Source: Xanthomonas boreopolis (GTDB taxonomy: Bacteria > Pseudomonadota > Gammaproteobacteria > Xanthomonadales > Xanthomonadaceae). Taken from it: DNA of 64,000 nucleotides. The stretch lies in contig BNBA01000001.1 in NCBI GenBank assembly GCA_014654535.1, forward strand, positions 231,356-295,355, in the 5' to 3' direction. Below, one piece after another: positions 53,248 to 61,454 of this stretch (position 1 is the stretch's first letter; each line of letters opens with the position of its first letter). The position numbers and the translations under genes are program-made. The notes beneath the pieces were generated by a model that saw only the letters and a program-made list of their open reading frames with translations, had not been told where the DNA came from and ran no database searches.

Positions 53248-54268
53248 GATGGACCTCCATGACCGGCATGGGCGCGGGATGCAGGCGCGCGCGCTGGGGT
53301 TGTTCCTGGCTCCGGAACCACTCGATCGTGCGGCGCAGCCCCTGCTCCAGCGGCACCCTCGGTTCCCAGTCCAGCTGCCGCCGCGCCAGCGCGATGTCCG
53401 GGCAGCGGCGGGTGGGATCGTCGATCGGCATCGGCAGGCGCCTGAGCGGCGAGGCCGAGCCGGTCATGGCCCGGATGCGTTCGGCCAGCTCCAGCACGGT
53501 GATTTCCTCCGGGTTGCCGAGGTTCACCGGGCCGGTGAACGCCTCCGGCGCGCCCATCAAGCGCACGATGCCCTCGACCAGGTCGTCGACGTAGCAGAAC
53601 GAGCGCGTCTGGCTGCCGTCGCCATGCAGCGTCATCGGTTCTCCCCTGATCGCCTGCACGATCAGGTTGGAGACCACCCGGCCGTCGTCCTCGCGCATGT
53701 AGGGCCCGTAGGTGTTGAAGATGCGCGCAACCTTGATGTCCACGCCATAGAGGCGGTGGTAGTCGAAGAACAGGGTCTCCGCGCAGCGTTTCCCCTCGTC
53801 GTAGCAGGCGCGCGGCCCGATCGAGTTGACCGCGCCGCGGTAGCCTTCCTGCTGCGGATGCGTTTCCGGCTCGCCGTACACCTCGCTGGTGGACGCCTGG
53901 AAGATCCGCGCCCCGTTGCGCTTGGCCAGTTCCAGCAGGTTGAGCGAGCCCTCCAGGCACGTCTGCAAGGTGTGCACCGGCCGGGCCTGGTAATGCACGG
54001 GCGAAGCGCAGCAGGCCAGGTTGAAGATCACGTCGGCGGTCGGGTCGTCGTACGGCTTGGTCACGTCGTGCCGCACGAACCTCACCGCGTCGTGATCGAC
54101 AAGATCGCCGAGGTTGCCGAGGCGGCCCGTCACCAGGCTGTCCAGCACCGTGACCCGGAAGCCTTCGGCCAGCAGCCTCCGGCAAAGATGGGCACCGATG
54201 AAGCCGGCACCGCCGGCGACGAGTGCGTGTTTACGCTTCAGCTGTTTTGACCGTGCTACGCCATCCAT
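53234..54268 (-). CDS. uxs: UDP-glucuronic acid decarboxylase (UDP-xylose synthase)
   Basis: A 344-residue extended SDR converting UDP-glucuronate to UDP-xylose. KRKHALVAGGAGFIGAHLCRRLLAEGFRVTVLDSLVTGR and FNLACCASPVHYQARPVHTLQT are hallmarks (the usual form is NLACPASPVHYQ). TSEVYGEPETHPQ and ACYDEGKRCAETL give the active site. It is the first gene of the carbohydrate operon and has AAGGA before the ATG. With it the cell can supply UDP-xylose, and by epimerisation UDP-arabinose, to the glycosyltransferases downstream. A UDP-glucose dehydrogenase gene is not in the window. Confidence 0.92.
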   Translation of the reverse strand: MDGVARSKQLKRKHALVAGGAGFIGAHLCRRLLAEGFRVTVLDSLVTGRLGNLGDLVDHDAVRFVRHDVTKPYDDPTADVIFNLACCASPVHYQARPVHTLQTCLEGSLNLLELAKRNGARIFQASTSEVYGEPETHPQQEGYRGAVNSIGPRACYDEGKRCAETLFFDYHRLYGVDIKVARIFNTYGPYMREDDGRVVSNLIVQAIRGEPMTLHGDGSQTRSFCYVDDLVEGIVRLMGAPEAFTGPVNLGNPEEITVLELAERIRAMTGSASPLRRLPMPIDDPTRRCPDIALARRQLDWEPRVPLEQGLRRTIEWFRSQEQPQRARLHPAPMPVMEVHRGCA

Positions 54269-54797
54269 ACTCGTTCCTTTTCGGATAACCTGCCGCGCCA
54301 CGTTGTCGGCCCGCGTTCCCGTACGCGACGGGGACGGGCCCGGACCTGGCGATGGGCCGGACAGGCGGTTTGAGTTGCGCGTCACCCGCGGCGGAAACGT
54401 CGTTGCTTTCCGGGCGGGACCGTTGGCAGGAGTCGCGATGCGGTCGCTAGGCCGGCATCGACATCGCGCCATGATGTTTCCACTGGACCGGCCGGCGCGA
54501 CCGTAGGTCTGCGTGATCGACGCTGCCGGCGGCATCGTGGAGAAAGGCACTCGACCATCGTTTGCGCTGCGGCCACCTCCTCGCTGCGAAGAAGCGGACC
54601 CCATCCGACGCCACGGAATGCATGTCGATGCGCAAGAAGAACGGTCCGCTTCAGGTTCGGGGCCAGTCTCAGCTTTGATGCTTTAAAGCTTTGAGAAGAA
54701 ACACCTGGAAACGGCTACGCATGCTTCACAGCCAAGCTCGCTGGGTTTCACGCGAACGTGCCGGCGGGGCGCGGAGCTCGCGCGGGATGGAGGCAAC
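54269..54797. other. Long leader/intergenic region of the carbohydrate operon
   Basis: About 530 bp without a convincing gene between uxs and the histidine phosphatase gene, both on the minus strand. It includes an AT-richer stretch at 54668-54695 with the 10-bp palindrome GCTTTAAAGC and repeats of GCTTT. No ops/JUMPstart element (GGCGGTAG) was found on either strand. The operon promoter is presumably here. Confidence 0.5.
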
Positions 54798-55406
54798 TCA
54801 CGCGAAATCGCCTGCACTTCCCGTGTCGTTGATGCAAACGATGCGGATCCACATGTCGTCCACATCCACCACGCTGAGCGAAGCCGGGCTGATCTCGATC
54901 CGATGGAAAAGATCCAGCGGGATGCCGGCGTAGTGCGCCACCGCGGCGCGGATCATGTCGCCATGGCTGACGACGGCGATGGTCTGCTGCGGATGCAACC
55001 TGCGCAGGCGGTCGAGCCCGACCACCATCCGCGCCTGCGCCTGCAGCATGTATTCGCCCGCGCGCGCCGCCGCGCAGCTGCGTTGCCCGTTGAAGATCCG
55101 GAATGCCTCGTCGTCGGCCAACGCCTGCAGGCTCAGGCCCGTCCATTCGCCGTAGTCGATTTCCAGCAACTCTTCACAAGGCACGATCCTGTGCCCTCGT
55201 AGAGTGGCGATGGCTTCGGCGGTCTGCATCGCCCGCTCCAGCGGGCTCGCATAGATCGCCGCGATGGAGAGTTGCCCGAGCCTCGCGGCCAATGCACGGG
55301 CCTGCCGGCGGCCGAGATCGTTCAGGCCTACGCCCGGCAGTCGCCCGGCCAGGCTATGGCCGTTCGCATCGGTTTGCGCATGACGGATCAACAGCAGCCG
55401 GGTCAT
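54798..55406 (-). CDS. Histidine phosphatase (phosphoglycerate mutase-like) family protein
   Basis: A 202-residue phosphatase of branch 1. The phosphoryl acceptor His9 is in LLLIRHAQTDANG; GLNDLGRRQARAL, IYASPLERAMQTAEAI and VVSHGDMIRA with the second His complete the site. E. coli CobC-like and broad phosphatases share this pattern; substrate unknown. In this locus, removal of phosphate from inositol phosphate or a sugar phosphate is a reasonable guess. It is divergent from the pyruvyl transferase, with 61 bp between starts, and faces the operon leader. Confidence 0.88.
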   Translation of the reverse strand: MTRLLLIRHAQTDANGHSLAGRLPGVGLNDLGRRQARALAARLGQLSIAAIYASPLERAMQTAEAIATLRGHRIVPCEELLEIDYGEWTGLSLQALADDEAFRIFNGQRSCAAARAGEYMLQAQARMVVGLDRLRRLHPQQTIAVVSHGDMIRAAVAHYAGIPLDLFHRIEISPASLSVVDVDDMWIRIVCINDTGSAGDFA

Positions 55407-55467
55407 CGTGGCGACCTCGCCGGTAATCGCGGGGTTGCCAGCATCGTCATCCCGCTTGGACGGAATC

Positions 55468-56541
55468 GTGAAGATCGGCGTTCTGACGTTCCACCGTTGC
55501 ATCAACTACGGCAGCTACTGGCAAGCGAAATGCCTGGCCGACGGGCTGCGCTCGCTCGGCCATCGCGCCGTCATCCTCGACCACGCATCGCGCAAGGTGG
55601 ACATCGCCGAGTGGAGATGCGCGCTGCGCCCGACCCTGCCGCAGCCGACGCTGCGCGAGGACCATGGCCGCTACCGGCGCAAGATCCGCCGCTTCTTCGA
55701 AGCCTTCGAAGAGCTTCCCCTGTTGCCGCGCTTTCCCCTGGACGAGCCCGGGCGCATGCCGGCATGCGATACGGTGGTCGTCGGCAGCGACGAAGTATGG
55801 AACCTGTCGCATCCCTGGTACGGCGCCTTCCCCGCCTTCTACGGCGAAGGCCTCCGGGCACGGCACCTGGTCTCGTACGCGGCCAGCTTCGGCCATTACG
55901 ATGCGCGGCTCGGCCTGGACCAGGAGAGAACGCAGTCCCTGCGCCGCTTCCGGCACATCGCCGTCCGCGATGCCGCATCGCGCGACCTGGTCGAGAACGC
56001 GACCGGCCATAGGCCCGAACTCGTGCTGGACCCTTGCCTCGCGTTCCCGCCCGCGCCATCGGTGCCCGTGCCCTTGGACGAACCCTATGTCGCCGTGTAC
56101 GGCCACAACTTCTCGCCCCGCTTCGCCGATGCCGTGGCGCGCTGGGCCAGGCGCCGCGGGCTGAGGACGGTCAGCATCGGCTATCGCAATGCCTGGGCCG
56201 ACCGGCAGTGGATCGAGGCAGGCCCCCGCGAGTTCGCGGCGCTCGTCGCCGGTGCGCGATCGGTGGCGACGAACTTCTTCCATGGTTGCGTGTTCGCCCT
56301 CCGGTACGGCCGGCCATTCGTGTGCGAAGGCTCTTCCTACCGCAGCACCAAGCTGCGCTCCCTGATGGCCGACGCAGGCACCGGAGCGCACTTCGCCGGC
56401 CCGTCCACGCCGGATTCCACGTTCGAGCGGCTGCTCGAAGAACCGTTGCCCGACGCGGTCCAGGATCGCATCGGCGCGCTGCGCGCCCGCTCGCATCGCT
56501 ACCTGCTCGCCGCGCTGCTCCCCGCCACCGCCGCCGCATGA
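55468..56541 (+). CDS. Polysaccharide pyruvyl transferase family protein
   Basis: A 357-residue protein with the fold of CsaB/WcaK enzymes that transfer a ketal pyruvate from PEP to sugars. It begins KIGVLTFHRCINYGSYWQAKCLADGLRSLGH, with VVVGSDEVWNLSH (about residue 100), LVSYAASFGHYDAR, and the C-terminal VATNFFHGCVFALRYGRPFV, the usual family end. The start is GTG at 55468; upstream in-frame codons lack the family N-terminus. It overlaps the FrhB-like gene by 4 nt. Pairing of these two families occurs in exopolysaccharide clusters. Confidence 0.88.
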   Translation: MKIGVLTFHRCINYGSYWQAKCLADGLRSLGHRAVILDHASRKVDIAEWRCALRPTLPQPTLREDHGRYRRKIRRFFEAFEELPLLPRFPLDEPGRMPACDTVVVGSDEVWNLSHPWYGAFPAFYGEGLRARHLVSYAASFGHYDARLGLDQERTQSLRRFRHIAVRDAASRDLVENATGHRPELVLDPCLAFPPAPSVPVPLDEPYVAVYGHNFSPRFADAVARWARRRGLRTVSIGYRNAWADRQWIEAGPREFAALVAGARSVATNFFHGCVFALRYGRPFVCEGSSYRSTKLRSLMADAGTGAHFAGPSTPDSTFERLLEEPLPDAVQDRIGALRARSHRYLLAALLPATAAA

Positions 56542-57911
56542 AGGCGTTGCGGCCCGAGGCCATGGTCCGCGCCGGTCTCTGCATCGGTTGCGGCGCCTGC
56601 GTCGCGCAAAGCGGCGTGCCCGGGGCCCGCATGCGCATGGACCGCGATGGCCTGCTGCGGCCCGCAGGTCCGCCTGGCTGGAGCGAGAATGCCGTGCCGC
56701 GCTTCGAGCGCACCTGCCCGTTCTCGCCCGCGGCCGACGACGAGGACCGCATCGCGGCGGAGCTGTTCCCGCACGCCGGACTGCACGATGCGGCCACCGG
56801 CCGCTTCGCCGCCGCCTACGTCGGCCACGCCGGCGAGGGGGCGTTCCGGGCCGAAGGCAGCTCGGGCGGCATGGCGACCTGGCTCGCTGCCCAGTTGCTG
56901 CGCGAGGGAATGATCGACGGCGTCGCGCACGTCCACGCGATCGAGGATCCCGGCCGCGACGGCCGCTTCTTCCGCTACCGCATCTCGCGCGACGAGGACG
57001 CGTTGAAGCGCGGCGCCCGGTCGCGCTACTACCCGGTCGAGATGTCCGAGGTGCTGCGCATCATCATGGACACCCCCGGACGCTATGCGGTGGTCGGCAT
57101 CCCCTGCTTCATCAAGGCCGTGCAGCTGATGCGCCGCGAGCACCCGCTGCTGCGCGAGCGCATCCGCTTCACCCTGGGCCTGTTCTGCGGGCACATGAAG
57201 AGCGCGCGCTTCGTCGAGAGCCTGGCCTGGCAGATGGGCACGACCGGGCGGGACGTCCGCGGCGTGGAGTTCCGCCGCAAGCTCCCGGACCGGCCGGCCA
57301 GCTGGTACAACGCGGCCCTGGCCCTGCACGATGGCCGCGTGCTCGACCGCGACTGGTGGCACCTGGCCGATGGCGACTGGGGCGCCGGCTTCTTCATGGA
57401 CCCGGCCTGCAACTTCTGCGACGACGTGATGGCCGAGACCGCGGATGTCTCTTTCGGCGATGCCTGGGTGGAGCCGTACGCCTCGGACTGGCGCGGCAAC
57501 AACGTGGTGCTTGTACGCTCTCCCGAGGTGGCGCGCATCGTCTCGCGCGCCATCGAGGACGGCCGGGTGAAGCTGGACCGGGTGGATGCCTCGTTCGTCG
57601 CGCAAACCCAGGCGGCCGGCTTGCGGCAACGGCGCGAGGGGCTGGCCTATCGGCTCGCGCGCTTGCGCGGCCTGCGGCCGCGCAAGCGGGTGGTTCCGGA
57701 CAGGCGCGTACCCTCCGCGCAACGCCGGCTGGTCTATCGCATGCGTTGCGCCATCTCCGCAGGCAGCCATCGCGCGTTCCGCATCGCGCGCCGCCTGGGC
57801 ATTCCCGCGTTCTACATCGGATGGGCGCGCGTCGCGGCGGCGACCTACCACGCCCTGGCCTACCACCGCGGCCGTCTGGGCGCCTGGATCAGGCGAGTGG
57901 GTTTGCGCTGA
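56538..57911 (+). CDS. FrhB-like (F420 hydrogenase beta-subunit) iron-sulfur protein
   Basis: A 457-residue protein with N-terminal CIGCGAC (Cys15, 18, 21) and a further Cys in RTCPF, enough for one [4Fe-4S] cluster. The FrhB C-terminal domain follows: GSSGGMATWLAAQLLREG, VVGIPCFIKAVQLMRREHPLL, FTLGLFCGHMKSARF, MDPACNFCDDVMAETADVSFGDAWVEPY. Such proteins occur in polysaccharide clusters of bacteria that lack F420, where they probably act as flavin/Fe-S reductases on unknown sugars. Its ATG overlaps the pyruvyl transferase stop. Its 3' end overlaps the convergent GT9-like gene by 23 bp. Confidence 0.87.
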   Translation: MKALRPEAMVRAGLCIGCGACVAQSGVPGARMRMDRDGLLRPAGPPGWSENAVPRFERTCPFSPAADDEDRIAAELFPHAGLHDAATGRFAAAYVGHAGEGAFRAEGSSGGMATWLAAQLLREGMIDGVAHVHAIEDPGRDGRFFRYRISRDEDALKRGARSRYYPVEMSEVLRIIMDTPGRYAVVGIPCFIKAVQLMRREHPLLRERIRFTLGLFCGHMKSARFVESLAWQMGTTGRDVRGVEFRRKLPDRPASWYNAALALHDGRVLDRDWWHLADGDWGAGFFMDPACNFCDDVMAETADVSFGDAWVEPYASDWRGNNVVLVRSPEVARIVSRAIEDGRVKLDRVDASFVAQTQAAGLRQRREGLAYRLARLRGLRPRKRVVPDRRVPSAQRRLVYRMRCAISAGSHRAFRIARRLGIPAFYIGWARVAAATYHALAYHRGRLGAWIRRVGLR

Positions 57912-58911
57912 ACCCGCCGGATCCGGATTTCCAGCGCGCGGCGCGATCGCCCAGCATCCGCCCGACGCGGGCGACCACCCCGGCCCAATCGCCCGCCTTC
58001 GCTTGCCGCACCAGGCGCATCGTCGGATACCACGGGCTGTCCTGGCGGCCTTCCATCCAGCGCCAGTCCGGCTCGGTGGAAAGCAGCGTCCACACCGGCA
58101 CTCCCAGGGCCCCGGCAAGGTGGGCCGGCATGGAATCGATGGTGACCAGCAGATCCATCGCGCGCACCGCGCGCGCGTAGTCCGTCATGCCGAACTCGCC
58201 GGGGAAGCGGCCGAACTCGCCGTTCCATCCCGCCTCCCGCGCGCCGGGCTGGAGGATGAACCAATCGACGTCCGGCAGCTCCGCCAACGGCATCAGGGTC
58301 GCGAACGGCATCGAGCGCGCCGGGTTCCAGTCTCCCGCCTTCCATACCAGCCCGACCGAGGGTCGATCCGCGCGGCGCGCCAGCCCCATGGGCTCCGCGC
58401 GCAGGTACGGGACCTCCGCCGGCACGGTCGCCGGCGTGGTTCGGAAGAAATGCGCCAGCTCCATGATCTCGATGTCCGCGTCGTAGCCGGCGTCAGGGGC
58501 GCCGTCGTGCAACGGCAACAACCGGTCGATCCCGGCCACGCCCCGCAGCAGCCCGAGCAGCGAGGGCTGCGCCCACACGATCACCTCGCGGGCGATCGCC
58601 TTGAGCGGCCGCATGTAGCGGATGAACTGCAAGGTATCGCCCAGGCCGTGGTAGCACCGCACCAGCACGCGTCGGTTGGCCAGCGGCGCGCCGGTCCACA
58701 CGTACTGCATGTGCCGCGGCCAGTGCGCGCAAGGCCGGCAAGCGCGCAGCGGGAGCTCGGCGTCGGTGATGGCCCAGGCCTGCTCCCATTCGCCGCGCCG
58801 CATGTGGCGCAGCCAGGCCTGCAGCGGATCCGTGCCGGGATCGCCGCAGGGAGGCTCGGCCGGGCGCGCATGCTGCAGGGCCATCGTGGACGTTCCGCGC
58901 CGGTCAGGCAT
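57889..58911 (-). CDS. GT9-like (heptosyltransferase-type) glycosyltransferase
   Basis: A 340-residue protein. After a short helical N-terminal part it has RRVLVRCYHGLGDTLQFIRYMRPLKAIAREVIVWAQ, the GLGDTLQF motif of GT9/ADP-heptose transferase-like domains, and PSVGLVWKAGDWNPARSMPFATL, then LLVTIDSMPAHLAGALGVPVWTLL, the donor-binding end of the family. No signal or membrane segments. It overlaps the preceding glycosidase gene by 8 nt and the convergent FrhB-like gene by 23 bp. An ATG at 58884 is an alternative start. Donor unknown. Confidence 0.8.
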   Translation of the reverse strand: MPDRRGTSTMALQHARPAEPPCGDPGTDPLQAWLRHMRRGEWEQAWAITDAELPLRACRPCAHWPRHMQYVWTGAPLANRRVLVRCYHGLGDTLQFIRYMRPLKAIAREVIVWAQPSLLGLLRGVAGIDRLLPLHDGAPDAGYDADIEIMELAHFFRTTPATVPAEVPYLRAEPMGLARRADRPSVGLVWKAGDWNPARSMPFATLMPLAELPDVDWFILQPGAREAGWNGEFGRFPGEFGMTDYARAVRAMDLLVTIDSMPAHLAGALGVPVWTLLSTEPDWRWMEGRQDSPWYPTMRLVRQAKAGDWAGVVARVGRMLGDRAARWKSGSGGFSANPLA

Positions 58912-59788
58912 AGCGCCGCAGCATTTCCACGCAGAAGTCGGCGAACTCCTGCATCTCCTGCGGCGGGCTGGTGTGGTGGGGACGTATCCCCCTGCTCTCG
59001 GGGGTGAAGCAGAAGGTGACGGTGAGCTCGAAAGGCTCCAGCGCCTTCATCATGCGATCGAACCACGCCAGCGCGTCCGGCCTGTGCCGGTCGGCCCAGC
59101 TCAGGCCGGTGCGCAGTCGGCGCACGCCCAACCGCTTGAGCCAATCCACGGCGGCATCCAGCCGATGATCCTCGAAGTGGAACCACTGGCAGATGCCCAG
59201 TTCCGGCGTGTACTGCGGGAACTGCCTCAGCGCGAGCTTGGGCGTGCCGTCCTCGCGCAGCAGCCCCATGTAGAAATGCCGGTAGTACGACGAGCCCTCC
59301 GCCTCGCGATGGCGCGTGGTCGCCTCCCACGCGCTGGGCAGGTCGTACAGGCTGTACCAGTGCACCCGCTCGACGCGGCCCAGCAGCAGCTCGGCGGTAT
59401 GCCGCAGCCCGAAGTCCTGCACCTCCTCGGCGCCGAAGCTGGACACGCCGACCTCCGTCACCCAGACCGGCAGGTCGGTGACGGCCTCGATCTCGGCGAT
59501 CTTGTCGCGCCAGGCGTGGATCGGCCACAGGTTCCAGTCCAGCGGGAACCCGTGCACTGCCACCACGTCCATGTCGTCGAGGGCGCCCAGTCCCTGCAGG
59601 TGGCGCACGAAACCCGGATCGATCGGCGAGATCCCGCCGAGCACCCGCCGTACCCGCGGGCACTCGGCCTTGGTCGCCTGCGCGGCGATCGCCACCATCC
59701 GGGCATACATCTTCCACTCGGGATCGACCTCCATGTCCCAGTGCGACTTGTTGTTGGCCTCGTTCCAGAAAGTGACGGCTTCGATCAT
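58904..59788 (-). CDS. Clan GH-A glycosidase-like protein, apparently circularly permuted
   Basis: A 294-residue TIM-barrel-type protein. The acid/base motif is at the very N-terminus (TFWNEANNKSHW, Glu10) and the nucleophile is in PVWVTEVGVSSFG. The C-terminal 95 residues (GICQWFHFEDHRLDAAVDWL, GVRRLRTGLSWADRHRPDAL, TVTFCFTPESRG, EEFADF-like end) look like the first barrel strands, which normally come before the NE motif. The order is thus rotated relative to ordinary beta-xylosidase-like proteins. It lies 39 bp after the ino1 stop and overlaps the GT9-like gene. Substrate is unknown. Confidence 0.78.
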   Translation of the reverse strand: MIEAVTFWNEANNKSHWDMEVDPEWKMYARMVAIAAQATKAECPRVRRVLGGISPIDPGFVRHLQGLGALDDMDVVAVHGFPLDWNLWPIHAWRDKIAEIEAVTDLPVWVTEVGVSSFGAEEVQDFGLRHTAELLLGRVERVHWYSLYDLPSAWEATTRHREAEGSSYYRHFYMGLLREDGTPKLALRQFPQYTPELGICQWFHFEDHRLDAAVDWLKRLGVRRLRTGLSWADRHRPDALAWFDRMMKALEPFELTVTFCFTPESRGIRPHHTSPPQEMQEFADFCVEMLRRYA

Positions 59789-59827
59789 GTCGGCATGGCG
59801 GCGCGATGGCGAGGTGGGGAACCTGCG

Positions 59828-61171
59828 TCAGGCCCCCACGGGCTCCTGGTAGTAGTCCAGGCCCAGGTGCGTGATGAGGTCCTCGCCCATCATGTGGCGC
59901 AGCGTGTTCTGCAGCTTGATCAGCTGCTTGAAGATGTCGTGCTCCGGGCGCAGCCCGGGCGCCGTCTGCGGCGACTTGAAGTAGAACGACAGCCACTCCT
60001 GCACGCCCGACATGCCCGCGCGCTTGGCCAGATCGGCGAACAGCGCCAGGTCCAGCACGATCGGCGCGGCGAGGATCGAGTCGCGGCACAGGAAGTTGAT
60101 CTTGATCTGCATCGGATAGCCCAGCCATCCGAAGATGTCGATGTTGTCCCAGCTCTCCTTGTTGTCCCCGTGCGGCGGGTAATAGTTGATGCGGACCTTG
60201 TGATAGAGCTCGCCGTACAGCTCCGGGCTGAGATCCGGCCGCAGGATGTCCTCCAGCACGCTCAGCTTGGAGACCTCCTTGGTGCGGAAATTGTCCGGAT
60301 GGTCCAGCACCAGGCCGTCGCGATTGCCCAGGATGTTGGACGAGAACCAGCCGCGGATGCCGAGCGCCCGTGCCTGCAGCCCGGGCGCCAGGATGGTCTT
60401 CATCAGCGTCTGCCCGGTCTTGAAATCCTTGCCGCCGATCGGCGTCCCGTTGGCCGCGGCCAGTTCGGCCAGCGCCGGGATGTCGCAGGTCAGGTTCGGC
60501 GCGCCGTTGAGGAACGGGATGCCCTGCGAGATCGCCGCATAGGCATAGATCATCGAGGGCGCGATGGCCGGATGGTCCTCGCGCAGCCCGCGCAGGAAAC
60601 CGTCCAGCGTCGCATGCACGTCCTGCGGCTGGATGTACTTCTCGGTCGAACCGCACCAGACCATCACCATGCGCGCGCAGCCATGGGCCGCGCGGAAGCG
60701 CTCCAGGTCCTCGATGACCGCTTCGGCCTGCGCCATCTTGCCGGCGGCCTGCTTCACGTGGCGACCATCCAGGTTCGAGACGTAACCGGGATCGAAGACC
60801 GCCGGCATCGGCCGGATCGCCTCCAGCTCCGGCCTCACCGCATCGAGCATCGCCGGGTCGAGCACGCGCGCATTGCGCGCGGCCTCGTACACGTTCTCGT
60901 CGTAGATGTCCCAGCCGCCGAAGACCAGGTCGTCCAGGTCGGCCAGCGGCACGAAGTCGCGGATGCGCGGATGGCGGTTCTCGGTGCGCTTGCCCAGGCG
61001 GATGTTGCCCATCTGGGTCAACGAGCCGATCGGCAGCGCGAGCTGCCTGCGCACGGCCTGCACGCCGGCAATGAAGGTCGTCGCCACCGCGCCCAGCCCG
61101 GGCATCAGGATGCCCAGCTTTCCTTCGGCCGGTTCGACGCGCGTGGGTTTGATTGCGTGTTGGTAGGTCAC
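59828..61171 (-). CDS. ino1: Inositol-3-phosphate synthase
   Basis: A 447-residue enzyme cyclising glucose-6-phosphate to 1D-myo-inositol-3-phosphate with NAD. It has KLGILMPGLGAVATTFIAGV (about 16-35), GSLTQMGNIRLGKRTENRHP, NGAPNLTCDIPALAELA, and the catalytic region PIGGKDFKTGQTLMKTILAP, SSNILGNRDG and VRINYYPPHGDNKESWDNIDIFGW. The start is GTG at 61171. De novo inositol synthesis is rare in proteobacteria; here it lies at the end of the glycan locus and upstream of the glycosidase, so inositol or a derivative is a likely building block. Confidence 0.93.
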   Translation of the reverse strand: MTYQHAIKPTRVEPAEGKLGILMPGLGAVATTFIAGVQAVRRQLALPIGSLTQMGNIRLGKRTENRHPRIRDFVPLADLDDLVFGGWDIYDENVYEAARNARVLDPAMLDAVRPELEAIRPMPAVFDPGYVSNLDGRHVKQAAGKMAQAEAVIEDLERFRAAHGCARMVMVWCGSTEKYIQPQDVHATLDGFLRGLREDHPAIAPSMIYAYAAISQGIPFLNGAPNLTCDIPALAELAAANGTPIGGKDFKTGQTLMKTILAPGLQARALGIRGWFSSNILGNRDGLVLDHPDNFRTKEVSKLSVLEDILRPDLSPELYGELYHKVRINYYPPHGDNKESWDNIDIFGWLGYPMQIKINFLCRDSILAAPIVLDLALFADLAKRAGMSGVQEWLSFYFKSPQTAPGLRPEHDIFKQLIKLQNTLRHMMGEDLITHLGLDYYQEPVGA

Positions 61172-61454
61172 GCGGCCAGCATGTAAGCGCTGCGGTAGAG
61201 CATCCGTGAAGCGGCCACATGCGTGGAGGCGCCGCGTGATGCCGCGTTGACGCGCCGGCGCGCTGCGGGCACGTCCCGGCTGCCAGGCTCCACGCACGCA
61301 CCCGGCCAGCGCGGCGCCATCACGGTGTCAGGATGAAGTCCAGGCTCTTGGCGTGCGCCGCCGCTTCATCCGCTTGCCGCGCACATTACCTCGCCGCCCG
61401 CAGCGACATCGCGCGATGGAGGCCGCCGCGCCACGGCATCCATCGGGATCCGCT
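61172..61454. other. Intergenic region upstream of ino1, no gene seen
   Basis: About 280 bp between the ino1 start and the 3' end of the Kelch gene. It is GC-rich, and I see no ORF with gene-like composition and no clear promoter. It must carry the ino1 promoter on the minus strand. Confidence 0.5.

Noticed and set aside
54269..54797. ops/JUMPstart antitermination element
   Set aside because: The GGCGGTAG core is not present on either strand.
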